From assembly GCA_025923195.1 (NCBI GenBank), contig JAICGJ010000026.1:1-43014 (forward strand): a stretch of DNA of 43,014 nucleotides. Reading direction: 5' to 3'. Positions 1 through 7,670 of this stretch are shown here, one piece after another; the first letter of the stretch is position 1, and every line of letters begins with the position of its first letter. The position numbers and the translations under genes are program-made. The stretch comes from Chryseolinea sp. Lineage in GTDB: Bacteria; Bacteroidota; Bacteroidia; Cytophagales; Cyclobacteriaceae. The notes under the pieces are model-generated. The model did no database searches and was not told where the DNA came from. It worked only from the letters and a program-made list of their open reading frames with translations.

Positions 1-248
1 AAAGACTGCGTTTCTGGATTATAATCATCGAAAATACCTTGGACCATCCTTGAATTAGGCAACAGACCCTCCAATCTCATTCCGTTGAACGTCTTACCTT
101 TTAAGGTAATTTCTCCATTGATATAAAAGTCCTCACCTCTTATGGCAACTTCTGTATTTCTTTTTTGCGCTTCCGTTACAAGCGTAAAGGTTGAGATCAA
201 AATAGTCAGCAGCGTAGAGTTGATGAAAAAGGACGATTGAGGAGTCAT
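1..248 (-). CDS. Secreted protein, N-terminal part (runs off left edge)
   Basis: An open minus-strand frame of 82 complete codons begins at an ATG (246-248) and leaves the window at base 1. It opens with a probable Sec signal peptide: a hydrophobic stretch at about residues 8-22 followed by TEAQ, with cleavage likely after Ala. The mature part has the pattern DFYINGEITLKG, then LEGLLPNSRMVQGIFDD. I recall this pattern from secreted glycoside-hydrolase-like proteins of Bacteroidota, but that is recollection, not a search result. The gene starts 24 bases after the stop of the flavoprotein gene on the same strand, so the two probably share a transcript. The catalytic region is outside the window, so the function stays open. 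Confidence 0.7.
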   Translation of the reverse strand, partial: MTPQSSFFINSTLLTILISTFTLVTEAQKRNTEVAIRGEDFYINGEITLKGKTFNGMRLEGLLPNSRMVQGIFDDYNPETQS

Positions 249-272
249 ATACTTTAAAGTCGGTTTGGTATC

Positions 273-1757
273 TTAGAATTTCAGATCTGCATACACACCG
301 CTAATACGGGTCCTGCATGAAAGTTTGCCTCTTAATGCGTCGGGCTTGAACATGGATATGCCCAGCAGCATCCGAACGCATTCCTGGATGCCCTCGGTAA
401 TGGAAGGATGGGGATGTACGCATTCAGACAATTCCTCAATCCCTTTGTCCATAAAAATCAACAATGCGATGGCCTGAATAGCGCTCGACGCGTGATTACC
501 AATGATTTTCACACCCAGGATCTTCATAGGCTCATTATTGGTGACTATGAGCTTAATAAATCCTTGCGTATTCCGCTTCGCTATTGCGCGAGGAATGCAG
601 CTGTAATCCAATGTTACAACTTTGTAGTCCAGACCCCTTTCCTTTGCCTGGGTTTCATTCAGCCCCACGCCTGCGACTTCGGGATTAAGAAACATGATGG
701 TGCTGATATTTTCATAGACCAGCTTGCGCTTTGGTCGTCCAAAAATTTTTTCTACCGCGTACCGGCCTTCAAGTTCACCCACGTTAACGAGCGAAATATC
801 GGAGGTTATATCGCCAACGGCATAGATATTCGCAATGTTGGTCTGCGTATCACTATCTTCGATACCTCGTTTGTTGATGCTAATCGATATCTTGTCGTCC
901 CACAAATCTTCATAGTTTGGAACGCGCCCAACAGCAACTAAAGCCTTTTCAACATTAAATGTACCTTTCGTTCCGTCGTCATATTCGAGTTCGTACTCTA
1001 CCCTGCTATTTTTTATTTCCATTCGGATAAGGTGGGAATTCCGATGGACCAATACTCCACTATTTTCCATATTCCGCTCGATTACGCGTACGACATCTTC
1101 ATCCTCAAAAGGGAGAATCCTATCGCCCTTGTCAATCAACGAGACCTTCGTTTTACCAAAGCCGGAAAAAATCGTTGCAAATTCGCAACCAATGACGCCT
1201 GCCCCAACAATCACCATGCTTTCGGGAAAATCCTGCATTTTTTCAATTCCGTCACTTGTCATCACAATCTTTTCATCTATGGGCAAGTCGGGTAGATATC
1301 GTGGCCGGCTTCCGGTCGCGAGAATTATATAGTCTGCCCAAATGACTTCTTTTGGTCCATCGCCGGTATCGATCTCTATTTCATTCTGGCCAAGCAATTT
1401 TGCTTTGCCTTTTTTGTAGCTTAACAGACCTATAAAATGGGAATCCTTCATGAGCTGCATGTGCACCTCCAGCATATCTTTTCGCTCGTGCACTGCGCGC
1501 AAAACCTCGTCCTGAATTTCCTTGTAGTTCATGCTAGGTATCTCGATGTTGAAACGTTTCAGATTTTTCCGAAACGATGCTGCGCCGCGCGACAATTCCC
1601 ACCATGTTTTTGAGGAAAGTGCCCCATTGGTTACGCCCGCACCCCCAACCTCGCCCTTCTCTACCAACAAGGTCCTCTTCTTAAAATCCAACGATCTCAT
1701 AGCAGCTGCATAGCCTGCAGGTCCAGCGCCAATTATAACGAGGTCATATTTTTCCAT
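273..1757 (-). CDS. Dihydrolipoyl dehydrogenase-like FAD/NAD(P) oxidoreductase lacking the redox disulfide
   Basis: A 494-residue protein with the class I pyridine nucleotide-disulfide oxidoreductase layout. It has an N-terminal FAD Rossmann motif (GAGPAG, residues 10-15), ATGS at 147-150, a second Rossmann motif for NAD(P) (GAGVIG, 185-190), the AVGDIT FAD motif, and a C-terminal dimerisation domain ending in HPHPSITE (448-455), which supplies the usual His450/Glu455 dyad. Where true family members have GG-x-C-x4-C-x2-SK, this protein reads GGAGVTNGALSSK (38-50). Both cysteines are therefore replaced, by Gly41 and Ala46. It cannot run disulfide exchange like E3 of pyruvate dehydrogenase; a soluble transhydrogenase-like or diaphorase activity is a reasonable guess. 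No lipoyl-domain or E2 gene is nearby. It is divergent from the kinase gene at 2248. Confidence 0.85.
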   Translation of the reverse strand: MEKYDLVIIGAGPAGYAAAMRSLDFKKRTLLVEKGEVGGAGVTNGALSSKTWWELSRGAASFRKNLKRFNIEIPSMNYKEIQDEVLRAVHERKDMLEVHMQLMKDSHFIGLLSYKKGKAKLLGQNEIEIDTGDGPKEVIWADYIILATGSRPRYLPDLPIDEKIVMTSDGIEKMQDFPESMVIVGAGVIGCEFATIFSGFGKTKVSLIDKGDRILPFEDEDVVRVIERNMENSGVLVHRNSHLIRMEIKNSRVEYELEYDDGTKGTFNVEKALVAVGRVPNYEDLWDDKISISINKRGIEDSDTQTNIANIYAVGDITSDISLVNVGELEGRYAVEKIFGRPKRKLVYENISTIMFLNPEVAGVGLNETQAKERGLDYKVVTLDYSCIPRAIAKRNTQGFIKLIVTNNEPMKILGVKIIGNHASSAIQAIALLIFMDKGIEELSECVHPHPSITEGIQECVRMLLGISMFKPDALRGKLSCRTRISGVYADLKF

Positions 1758-2247
1758 AATGGTTTAGGCATTTCAACAGGATACAATATAAAGTTTAGTT
1801 TCCAGTTATACTTTCAGGATTTTGCTTCGCTGTGCTACGTATAACCGATTAGACTATTCCGTCTACTGAAATAACATAGATATCCCCATATTCTGTGATT
1901 TTATCATCTGGCAGCAATATATTCTGAAGTCTTTTGATCTTTACTTAAGTTTGTTCCAGTGTTGGGGTTTTACCCAATTCTATTGTCGGAAGTGCGACAG
2001 GGCTTTCGAGGGCTTTGTGACCCCTGTGAAACTATAAATGCCATTGTCCGTACAAGCCTTTGATTCTAACGGTTGTCGAAACTTGGCGGGATTTTCAGCA
2101 GCGCTAGTGTATGTTTATCCAAATTCTGAGATGTGTTTTAAGCGAGTCGTTTCTAAACCCCAGCGAGTGACCAATTGGTCGATTCGCTCTAACACTGAAC
2201 GGTATTCTTCTTTTGGTGTATAATTCCATGCTTTTGAAACTGATGCG
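1758..2247. other. 490-bp divergent intergenic region
   Basis: This region separates the divergent flavoprotein and histidine kinase genes. The first 100 bases are AT-rich and include TACAATATAAA at 1782-1792 followed by AGTTTA. That resembles a shortened copy of the operators at 6152 and 7076 and lies 25 bases before the flavoprotein start. Bases about 1986-2247 read on the minus strand as protein-like sequence interrupted by a TAA at 2115-2117, possibly a decayed gene end. I see no intact gene, RNA gene or clear terminator. Confidence 0.5.
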
Positions 2248-4263
2248 ATGAAGTCCGCCCTTGAGAAAAGTCTGCTCCAAACGGTGATCCAGTCCGGAGT
2301 CATTTACTCGAAATCCTCCGCAGAGAAGCGTGGCATCATATTGTCAAATGCCATTGGCCTGGTTCTGATGGCCAGCTGCTTCATATTGTTTATCATGTAT
2401 TACATTTGGTATGGCTGGAATTTTGTAACGTTTGCAATTCCGGCCATCGGACTTTCATGCCTGGCTGTCATACCTCTCAATTACAAAGGCTACAACGACA
2501 CGGCAAGAATCTGGATAAGCATTATTATTCCGCTTGTAACTACGGCGCTTTCAATCTATTCGAAAATACTCTACTACGATCATCAGGAGGAACTTGACTA
2601 CTTCACTTTCCGCATTGTAATATTAGGAAGCTGTATATTTCCCTGGGTCTTGTTTTCTCTGAGCGAGAAAAAATTCCTGATAACCTGTTCGCTCATCGGT
2701 TTTCTTTTGTTGATGGGTTATGATCCGTTGCACAGCGCATTTGATGTTCCGTATCAGCAGGATAAGCTTAAAGTGATTAATTACTATTTTACTAACATCG
2801 TTATTTTCCTTGTATACTGGGCACTGATGGCTCACATCATTTTTTTGAAAAGGCTTTCGGAGAATACTGAAAATAAAAATGCTGAGCTGATAAAGGAATT
2901 GAATATCATGAATGAAACGTTGATTGAAAAGAATACTGAAATACAACATAAGAATGCCGAAATTTTAGAACAAAGCCACGTCTTGCAGACAAATCAGGAC
3001 AGACTGTGGGATGCAAACCAAATCATCGAAGGTCAGCGGAGACAATTGCTGCTGAAGAATCAAACCCTGCAATCTGAGTTAGTGGATGCAAACAATATAT
3101 TGACGGAGACTAATGCTGAACTCATCAAACACAATAATGAGCTGAGGCAATTTTCATTTTCAGTTTCACATAACCTTCGTGGTCCGGTAGCGAGCCTATT
3201 GGGGCTTCTTGCGCTAATCGATCCCAAAAGCATTGCAGACGAAAATGTTGAAATATTCAAACACATACAAGCATCTACTGAAAGGCTGGATTTCATCATT
3301 AAGGACCTTATCAAAATCATTGATATCCGCCAGGATATTTTTCAAATCAGACAAAAAATTTCCCTGGATCAGGAGTTTAAATCTATTCATGACATTTTAG
3401 AGCAGGAGATTTACACGCATCACGTGGCGTTTCGGAACGACTTTAGTCGTTGTGAAGTTATTTATTCCGTAAAGCCGATGATTCATAATATCCTTTACAA
3501 CCTCATAAGTAACAGTATAAAGTATCGTTCGTTAGACCAACCTCCTGTTATCGAAATTTCTGCGGAAGAGTATAAGGATCACTTTATTCTTGTCGTTAAG
3601 GATAATGGCCTTGGTATAGACTTGAATACGCACAGGGATAACGTATTTAAACTTTACCGTCGTTTCCACCGTCATGTAGAGGGAAGAGGACTGGGATTGT
3701 ACCTGGTTAAACTGCAGTGTGAGGCCCTCGGCGGTAGCGTGGAGGTTGAAAGTGAATTGAATAAATTCACTCGTTTTACCCTTCGCTTGCCAAAGCCTGA
3801 GAATTTACAAATGCAGTTGCTAATGGACGAGCCTTATGCAAAGATTGTATTCGACGCTACCACAAACTCAACAGGGTTAACCTGGTTTGGACCGGTGAGC
3901 AGCGAGCAATATAGATATGTATTTTCAAAGGCATTGGAATTCCTTTCAATATACAACACTCCTACATGGGTTTCGGACATCTCCCGCCAGGGCAGAATTG
4001 GGAAAGAAGATCAGCTGTGGATGCTCACCACCATCTTGCCAGAGGCAGCAAGAAATGGACTTAAAAGAATTGCATCCATCCAACCTTCTGACTATGATTT
4101 CGACGTACAGGAATATTTGAATGCAATTGAAATGAATATCAGTAAATTTGGAATTCGTTATAAGTCTTTTGGTAACCTGCAGGACACTGTTGATTGGATA
4201 CAAGAAGAAAACGAAAAACCAACTTCATTTCAAAGTCATGATCGATCAGTTGATAGAATATGA
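2248..4263 (+). CDS. Membrane histidine kinase with C-terminal STAS/SpoIIAA-like domain
   Basis: A 671-residue sensor kinase. Residues about 30-200 hold some six hydrophobic segments (near 34-50, 57-77, 88-105, 121-140, 144-158, 180-200) without a large extracellular loop. A Glu/Asn-rich coiled coil fills about 205-300. HisKA follows, with the H-box SHNLRGP and phosphoacceptor His308, then HATPase_c with N-box (414-426, Asn418/Asn422), G1 DNGLGID (452-458) and G2 GRGLGLYLVK (479-488). After the ATPase, residues about 520-655 form an extra domain with SSEQYRYVFSKALEFL and a DxxxxGRIGKEDQLWM...LPEA pattern. I recognise this as the SpoIIAA/STAS-like domain common in Cytophagales. The last 26 bases overlap the PAP2 gene. 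No cognate response regulator is adjacent. The ligand is unknown. Confidence 0.88.
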   Translation: MKSALEKSLLQTVIQSGVIYSKSSAEKRGIILSNAIGLVLMASCFILFIMYYIWYGWNFVTFAIPAIGLSCLAVIPLNYKGYNDTARIWISIIIPLVTTALSIYSKILYYDHQEELDYFTFRIVILGSCIFPWVLFSLSEKKFLITCSLIGFLLLMGYDPLHSAFDVPYQQDKLKVINYYFTNIVIFLVYWALMAHIIFLKRLSENTENKNAELIKELNIMNETLIEKNTEIQHKNAEILEQSHVLQTNQDRLWDANQIIEGQRRQLLLKNQTLQSELVDANNILTETNAELIKHNNELRQFSFSVSHNLRGPVASLLGLLALIDPKSIADENVEIFKHIQASTERLDFIIKDLIKIIDIRQDIFQIRQKISLDQEFKSIHDILEQEIYTHHVAFRNDFSRCEVIYSVKPMIHNILYNLISNSIKYRSLDQPPVIEISAEEYKDHFILVVKDNGLGIDLNTHRDNVFKLYRRFHRHVEGRGLGLYLVKLQCEALGGSVEVESELNKFTRFTLRLPKPENLQMQLLMDEPYAKIVFDATTNSTGLTWFGPVSSEQYRYVFSKALEFLSIYNTPTWVSDISRQGRIGKEDQLWMLTTILPEAARNGLKRIASIQPSDYDFDVQEYLNAIEMNISKFGIRYKSFGNLQDTVDWIQEENEKPTSFQSHDRSVDRI

Positions 4264-4825
4264 TAAAGAACTTTTCCGTTTCCTAAACGGTTTTCACACC
4301 CCGTGGCTGGATCCTGTAATGGCTATTTTGACTGAAACCTTTGCGTGGCTCCCACTTTTCATGTTTCTGTTCTATATCATTATTAAGGAGCACAAAAAAG
4401 AAAGCTGGATAATTTTGCTTGGCATTGCAATTACCATTCTGATGGCCGACCAAACTACTGCCAATATTATGAAACCTTTTTTCAGTCGATTAAGGCCTTC
4501 GCGTGAACCAGCGCTTCAAGATATAATTCATCTGGTGGACGGTTATGCCGGCGGCCAATTTGGATTTGCATCAAGCCACGCAGCCAATACCTTTGGTGTT
4601 GCGACTTTTTTGCTTCTGGTATTCCGACGTACAAAGCCCTGGATTGCCTGGATGTTCTTATGGGCTGCGTTTGTGAGCTATACCCGTATTTATCTCGGAG
4701 TTCACTATCCTGGGGATATATTGGTTGGCGCAAGCGTTGGAATGATTTGTGGTTGGATAGGGTTCAAATTTAGCGAGTGGCTAAAGGGCTGGGATCAACG
4801 ACGGAGGTTGATTTCACCCAACTGA
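4238..4825 (+). CDS. PAP2-family membrane phosphatase
   Basis: A 195-residue PAP2 (type 2 phosphatidic acid phosphatase) protein with about five membrane segments. The three signature blocks are present: K79-x6-R86-P87 (KPFFSRLRP), SSHAAN with His114, and R150-x5-H156-x3-D160 (RIYLGVHYPGD). Such enzymes remove phosphate from lipid phosphates, for example undecaprenyl pyrophosphate or phosphatidate, on the outer face of the inner membrane. I chose the ATG at 4238 because MIDQLIEYDKELFRFLN is the usual N-terminus of this family. An upstream in-frame ATG at 4148 would add 30 residues lying entirely inside the kinase gene. The 26-base overlap suggests translational coupling to the kinase. Confidence 0.88.
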   Translation: MIDQLIEYDKELFRFLNGFHTPWLDPVMAILTETFAWLPLFMFLFYIIIKEHKKESWIILLGIAITILMADQTTANIMKPFFSRLRPSREPALQDIIHLVDGYAGGQFGFASSHAANTFGVATFLLLVFRRTKPWIAWMFLWAAFVSYTRIYLGVHYPGDILVGASVGMICGWIGFKFSEWLKGWDQRRRLISPN

Positions 4826-4946
4826 AAAAATTAAAGGTGGCTTGAACATGGACGTGTTATCACCATATCATGATAAGGCTTTGAAAAGTTCCCTTCTTCG
4901 ATGCGCATTCACAATGGAACGAACAAGGAATTTTTATTTCGATATT

Positions 4947-5435
4947 TTACTTGAAGAGGTTGCCAAGAACATTTCCAGTAGGTGACGACTCGGTGGCCGA
5001 ACCGCCAGTGAATTGAGATAGTATATCCCCCACGTTACTTTTTCCCGTGACGCTCTTAACGATATCTTGCAGATCGAAATCATTGTCATTTGGATCGTTT
5101 GTCTTGTTGACAAACTGCTTCATTACTACAGGAATCAAGGAATTTGCTATCCCGGCAGCAGCCTGGCGGGATATTCCAAACTTGGAGGCCAGGCTCCCAG
5201 TAATATTGGAAATAACTTGAGACATCATCGGACTACCAGCGAGGGATTGATTACCTTGAAACATTCCTACAATATCCTGCAAGTTTCCGCTGCTTGCCTG
5301 TCCTTTCAGACCATTAAAAATCTGCGTAGCTACATCCTGAATGGCTGATTCGTTTGATTCATCGGGCACCACTGGATTTTTAACAATGGCGTCGTCAGCA
5401 TTCTGGCGAACGAGGTTGATGAGTTGTTCTAGCAT
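4947..5435 (-). CDS. DUF937/YidB-like protein
   Basis: A 162-residue soluble, Gln/Asn/Ser-rich helical protein. It begins MLEQLINLVRQNADDAIV, has a low-complexity middle (about 50-75), then a repeat-like helical segment (ISNITGSLASKFGIS, AAAGIANSLIPVV) and a Gly/Thr/Ser-rich tail. This matches what I know of small Bacteroidota proteins assigned to DUF937; the function is unknown. An alternative ATG at 5465 would add ten residues, but the N-terminus MLEQL is the more typical one. It lies 47 bases (17 with the longer start) after riboflavin synthase on the same strand, so the two are probably cotranscribed. It is convergent with the PAP2 gene. Confidence 0.75.
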   Translation of the reverse strand: MLEQLINLVRQNADDAIVKNPVVPDESNESAIQDVATQIFNGLKGQASSGNLQDIVGMFQGNQSLAGSPMMSQVISNITGSLASKFGISRQAAAGIANSLIPVVMKQFVNKTNDPNDNDFDLQDIVKSVTGKSNVGDILSQFTGGSATESSPTGNVLGNLFK

Positions 5436-5482
5436 AATTTCAGAATTAGGAGGTAAGGTAGTCATTCACACCCGGAACCGGG

Positions 5483-6067
5483 CTAAGATTGAAGCAATCT
5501 TTTTATATACTTTCCAACGATATCAAATTCCAGATTAACCACACTTCCAACCCGCAGCTGATTGAAGTTGGTATGTTCATAGGTGTAAGGAATAATGGCA
5601 ACTGTAAACTCAGAGGGCTTAGATTCAAAACAAGTCAAGCTTACACCATTTACAGCAACCGAGCCCTTTTCAACTGTTATGTTTCCGTATCCAGGATCAA
5701 ATGCAATCGTAAATAACCAACTGCCGTCGGCATCCTTAATAGTTTTGATGACGCCGGTTTGATCTACATGGCCTTGAACGATATGGCCATCAAACCGGCC
5801 GTTATTGAGCATGCATCGTTCAAGATTTATGTCATCACCCTTGCGCAATGCGCCCAAGTTTGTTTTTTGCAAAGTTTCGTCTATGGCGACTACCCAGTGA
5901 AATCCGTCCTCAACCCTTACGACGGTCAGGCAAGCGCCGTCATGTGAGACGCTTTGGTCTACCTTCAATTCACGGCTTATCGCGCTTTCAATTTTAAACT
6001 GCGTATTACTGGCAACCTTAGTAATTTCAATTACTCGGCCAGTTGCTTCAATTATCCCGGTAAACAT
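5483..6067 (-). CDS. ribE: Riboflavin synthase, alpha chain
   Basis: A 194-residue protein that starts with the invariant MFTGIIE of riboflavin synthase and contains two lumazine-binding repeats. The first runs over about residues 1-90 with SHDGACLTV. The second runs over about 95-185 with GHVDQTG and VNGVSLT. It dismutates two molecules of 6,7-dimethyl-8-ribityllumazine to riboflavin and 5-amino-6-ribitylaminouracil, the last step of riboflavin synthesis. The frame is open to 6106, but the family always starts at MFTGI, so the ATG at 6065-6067 was chosen. The other rib genes are not in the window. The upstream region is shared with the divergent membrane protein gene, including the palindromic site at 6152-6180. 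Confidence 0.95.
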   Translation of the reverse strand: MFTGIIEATGRVIEITKVASNTQFKIESAISRELKVDQSVSHDGACLTVVRVEDGFHWVVAIDETLQKTNLGALRKGDDINLERCMLNNGRFDGHIVQGHVDQTGVIKTIKDADGSWLFTIAFDPGYGNITVEKGSVAVNGVSLTCFESKPSEFTVAIIPYTYEHTNFNQLRVGSVVNLEFDIVGKYIKRLLQS

Positions 6068-6151
6068 GTTATTGCTTGCAAAAAGGCATTTCCTAAAAAA
6101 ATGCAAGTAACCTAAATAGAACGCTAAACCGCAAAAACAATTTTTTAAAAG

Positions 6152-6180
6152 AATTTAGTTTACAATATAAACTAGTTTAT
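6152..6180 (+). promoter_or_regulatory. Candidate operator, copy 1
   Basis: The site holds three AGTTTA half-sites: AGTTTA at 6157-6162, its reverse complement TAAACT at 6168-6173 and AGTTTA at 6174-6179. The last two form a perfect 12-bp palindrome, TAAACTAGTTTA. The same 29-bp block recurs at 7076-7104 with two differences. It ends 22 bases before the ATG of the membrane protein gene. The TACAAT-like core could also be part of the promoter. I infer it is bound by the winged-helix regulator at 6767; that is not shown by the sequence. Confidence 0.6.
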
Positions 6181-6201
6181 GTTTTATTCGTATAATTGAA
6201 T

Positions 6202-6795
6202 ATGGAAAGTGAAAATCAAATCTTATCGACTGAACAAAGCCTGGAGATCATCACCAGGATGATCAGACAGGCGCATGGAAGCGCCAAAAGGAATAGTGTA
6301 TACCTCATTGTCTGGGGAGTGGCCATCATTTTGGCAAATCTGGGTATGTTTATTCTGATATGGGTGGAATATCCGCGACCATATCTGGTGTGGTTAATCG
6401 CAATACCCGCATGGTTCGCTACCTTTTACCTTAGTTACAAGCATCGTCAAGAGGCCAGAGTGAGCTCCCACCTTAATCGGATCAACAGTTTTCTCTGGTA
6501 TAGCTATGGGGTAATAATTTTTACCATCGTGGTTTTTGGTTTCAAAATCAATTACCAGTTGAATCCCATAATACTTTTAGTAAGTGCCGTGCCTGCATTT
6601 GTTTCCGGGACCATTATTAAATTCAGGCCGCTGATATTTGGAGGAGTCTTGTTCTGGCTGTTTGGAATTATTTGTTTTCTTATAGGCGGTCCGTGGCAAT
6701 ACCTGGTCGGGGCAGTGGCAGTCGCAACAGGGCACCTCGTCCCTGGCTTGTTGCTGAGAAATAAAAATGACGAGCAGCATGTTCAAGGATCTTGA
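6202..6795 (+). CDS. Multi-pass membrane protein cotranscribed with a winged-helix regulator
   Basis: A 197-residue protein with a charged, soluble N-terminus (about 1-32, containing SLEIITRMIRQA) and five to six hydrophobic segments over about residues 33-185. There is no signal peptide and no catalytic motif I recognise. Similar Bacteroidota proteins sit directly upstream of small winged-helix regulators. The ATG at 6202 was preferred to a TTG two codons upstream. The 3' end overlaps the regulator gene by 29 bases, so translation is probably coupled. A role as membrane-bound sensor or antagonist for the regulator is a guess from the pairing. Confidence 0.8.
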   Translation: MESENQILSTEQSLEIITRMIRQAHGSAKRNSVYLIVWGVAIILANLGMFILIWVEYPRPYLVWLIAIPAWFATFYLSYKHRQEARVSSHLNRINSFLWYSYGVIIFTIVVFGFKINYQLNPIILLVSAVPAFVSGTIIKFRPLIFGGVLFWLFGIICFLIGGPWQYLVGAVAVATGHLVPGLLLRNKNDEQHVQGS

Positions 6796-7063
6796 TCCTT
6801 TACTTCATTCACAACTCAGACTGGCGGTGATGTCGTTGCTAATCGGTTTGGAATCGGCAGAGTTTACCTTTATAAAAGAAAAAACAAACAGCACAGCTGG
6901 AAACCTGAGCGTTCAGTTGGATAAATTGTCAGACGCGGGATACATCAGCGTTGAAAAATCTTTCAAGGGAAAAAAGCCGCTTACGACGTGCAGGGTAACG
7001 AAAAAAGGACTTAGGGCATTTGAAGATTACGTCACGGTGTTAAAACAGTATATCAACAAATAA
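6767..7063 (+). CDS. Winged-helix transcriptional regulator (MarR/ArsR-like)
   Basis: A 98-residue protein that is essentially one winged-helix domain. HSQLRLAVMSLLIG is helix 1, FTFIKEKTNSTAGNLSVQLDKLSDAGYI is the helix-turn-helix with recognition helix, and VEKSFKGKKPLTTCRVTKKG is the wing, followed by a C-terminal dimerisation helix. This is the one-domain MarR-like family typical of Bacteroidota. An internal ATG at 6779 (MFKDLDPLL) is an equally likely start. It overlaps the upstream membrane gene by 29 bases. It has no obvious ligand domain. Two near-identical palindromic sites, before the operon and before the next gene, are candidate targets, which would make the system autoregulated. 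Confidence 0.88.
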   Translation: MTSSMFKDLDPLLHSQLRLAVMSLLIGLESAEFTFIKEKTNSTAGNLSVQLDKLSDAGYISVEKSFKGKKPLTTCRVTKKGLRAFEDYVTVLKQYINK

Positions 7064-7075
7064 TTTTTTTTTACA

Positions 7076-7104
7076 AATTTAGTTTACAATATAAACCAGT
7101 TTAC
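7076..7104 (+). promoter_or_regulatory. Candidate operator, copy 2
   Basis: This block matches 6152-6180 at 27 of 29 positions. Half-sites are AGTTTA at 7081-7086, TAAACC at 7092-7097 and AGTTTA at 7098-7103. It ends only a few bases before the ATG at 7109, so a bound protein would cover the ribosome-binding region or the promoter of the DUF1579-like gene. Conservation in two flanking non-coding places separated by two genes argues for function. Confidence 0.6.
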
Positions 7105-7108
7105 AAAA

Positions 7109-7651
7109 ATGAAAAATGTACTTCTTATGTGCCTGATACTTGTCGTATTCGGCAGCAAAATCATGGCCCAACCTTCAGAAACGGTTGCAAAAGAAAAGTT
7201 AAAAGTATTCGAATCTTGGGTAGGACATTGGCAGGGTGAGGGATCCATGCAAATGGGACCGGGTCCGGCAAAGAAATCCACCGTTGATGAGCGTTTGGAA
7301 TTCAAACTAGACGGAACAATTATGCTTATTGAGGGTATAGGCAAATCCGTCGATGCGCAAACAAATGAATCCAAAGTTGTTCATCACGCTATGGCTATAC
7401 TTTCGTTTGATCAAAATTCGAATCAATACAAATTTAATAGCTACCTCAAAGATGGAAGGAGCACCCAGGCCTGGCTAAACATAATAGAAGAAAATAAATA
7501 CGAATGGGGATTCGACGTACCAAACGGAAAGATAAAATATACTATAATCATTGACACAACGAAGAAAACCTGGAATGAAGTGGGAGAATTCTCTAATGAT
7601 AACGGGTCAACATGGATGAAATTTTTTGAGATGAATTTGAAGAAAGTTTGA
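7109..7651 (+). CDS. Secreted DUF1579-like protein
   Basis: A 180-residue protein with a clear Sec signal peptide (hydrophobic 4-18, cleavage probably after IMAQ). The mature part starts with ESWVGHWQGEGSMQMGPG and continues as alternating beta-like stretches (LEFKLDGTIMLIEGIG, YKFNSYLKDG, WMKFFEMNLKKV). The W-x-G-x-W-x-G opening and the length fit DUF1579/lipocalin-like barrel proteins, which are periplasmic or secreted and have no assigned reaction. The gene is preceded by a copy of the 29-bp candidate operator shared with the regulator operon, so it is probably part of that regulon. Confidence 0.8.
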   Translation: MKNVLLMCLILVVFGSKIMAQPSETVAKEKLKVFESWVGHWQGEGSMQMGPGPAKKSTVDERLEFKLDGTIMLIEGIGKSVDAQTNESKVVHHAMAILSFDQNSNQYKFNSYLKDGRSTQAWLNIIEENKYEWGFDVPNGKIKYTIIIDTTKKTWNEVGEFSNDNGSTWMKFFEMNLKKV

Positions 7652-7670
7652 TTCGCCAATTCCCGAAAAA

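Noticed and set aside
2038-2223. Plus-strand 61-residue frame before the histidine kinase
   Set aside because: No start signal, no recognisable pattern, and overlapping a more protein-like frame on the other strand.
4148-4237. Longer PAP2 start at 4148
   Set aside because: It would add 30 residues translated wholly inside the kinase STAS domain, upstream of the normal family N-terminus.
6068-6201. FMN riboswitch upstream of riboflavin synthase
   Set aside because: The leader is too short and AT-rich, and no RFN-type conserved segments could be found; the palindromic site there fits the divergent operon better.
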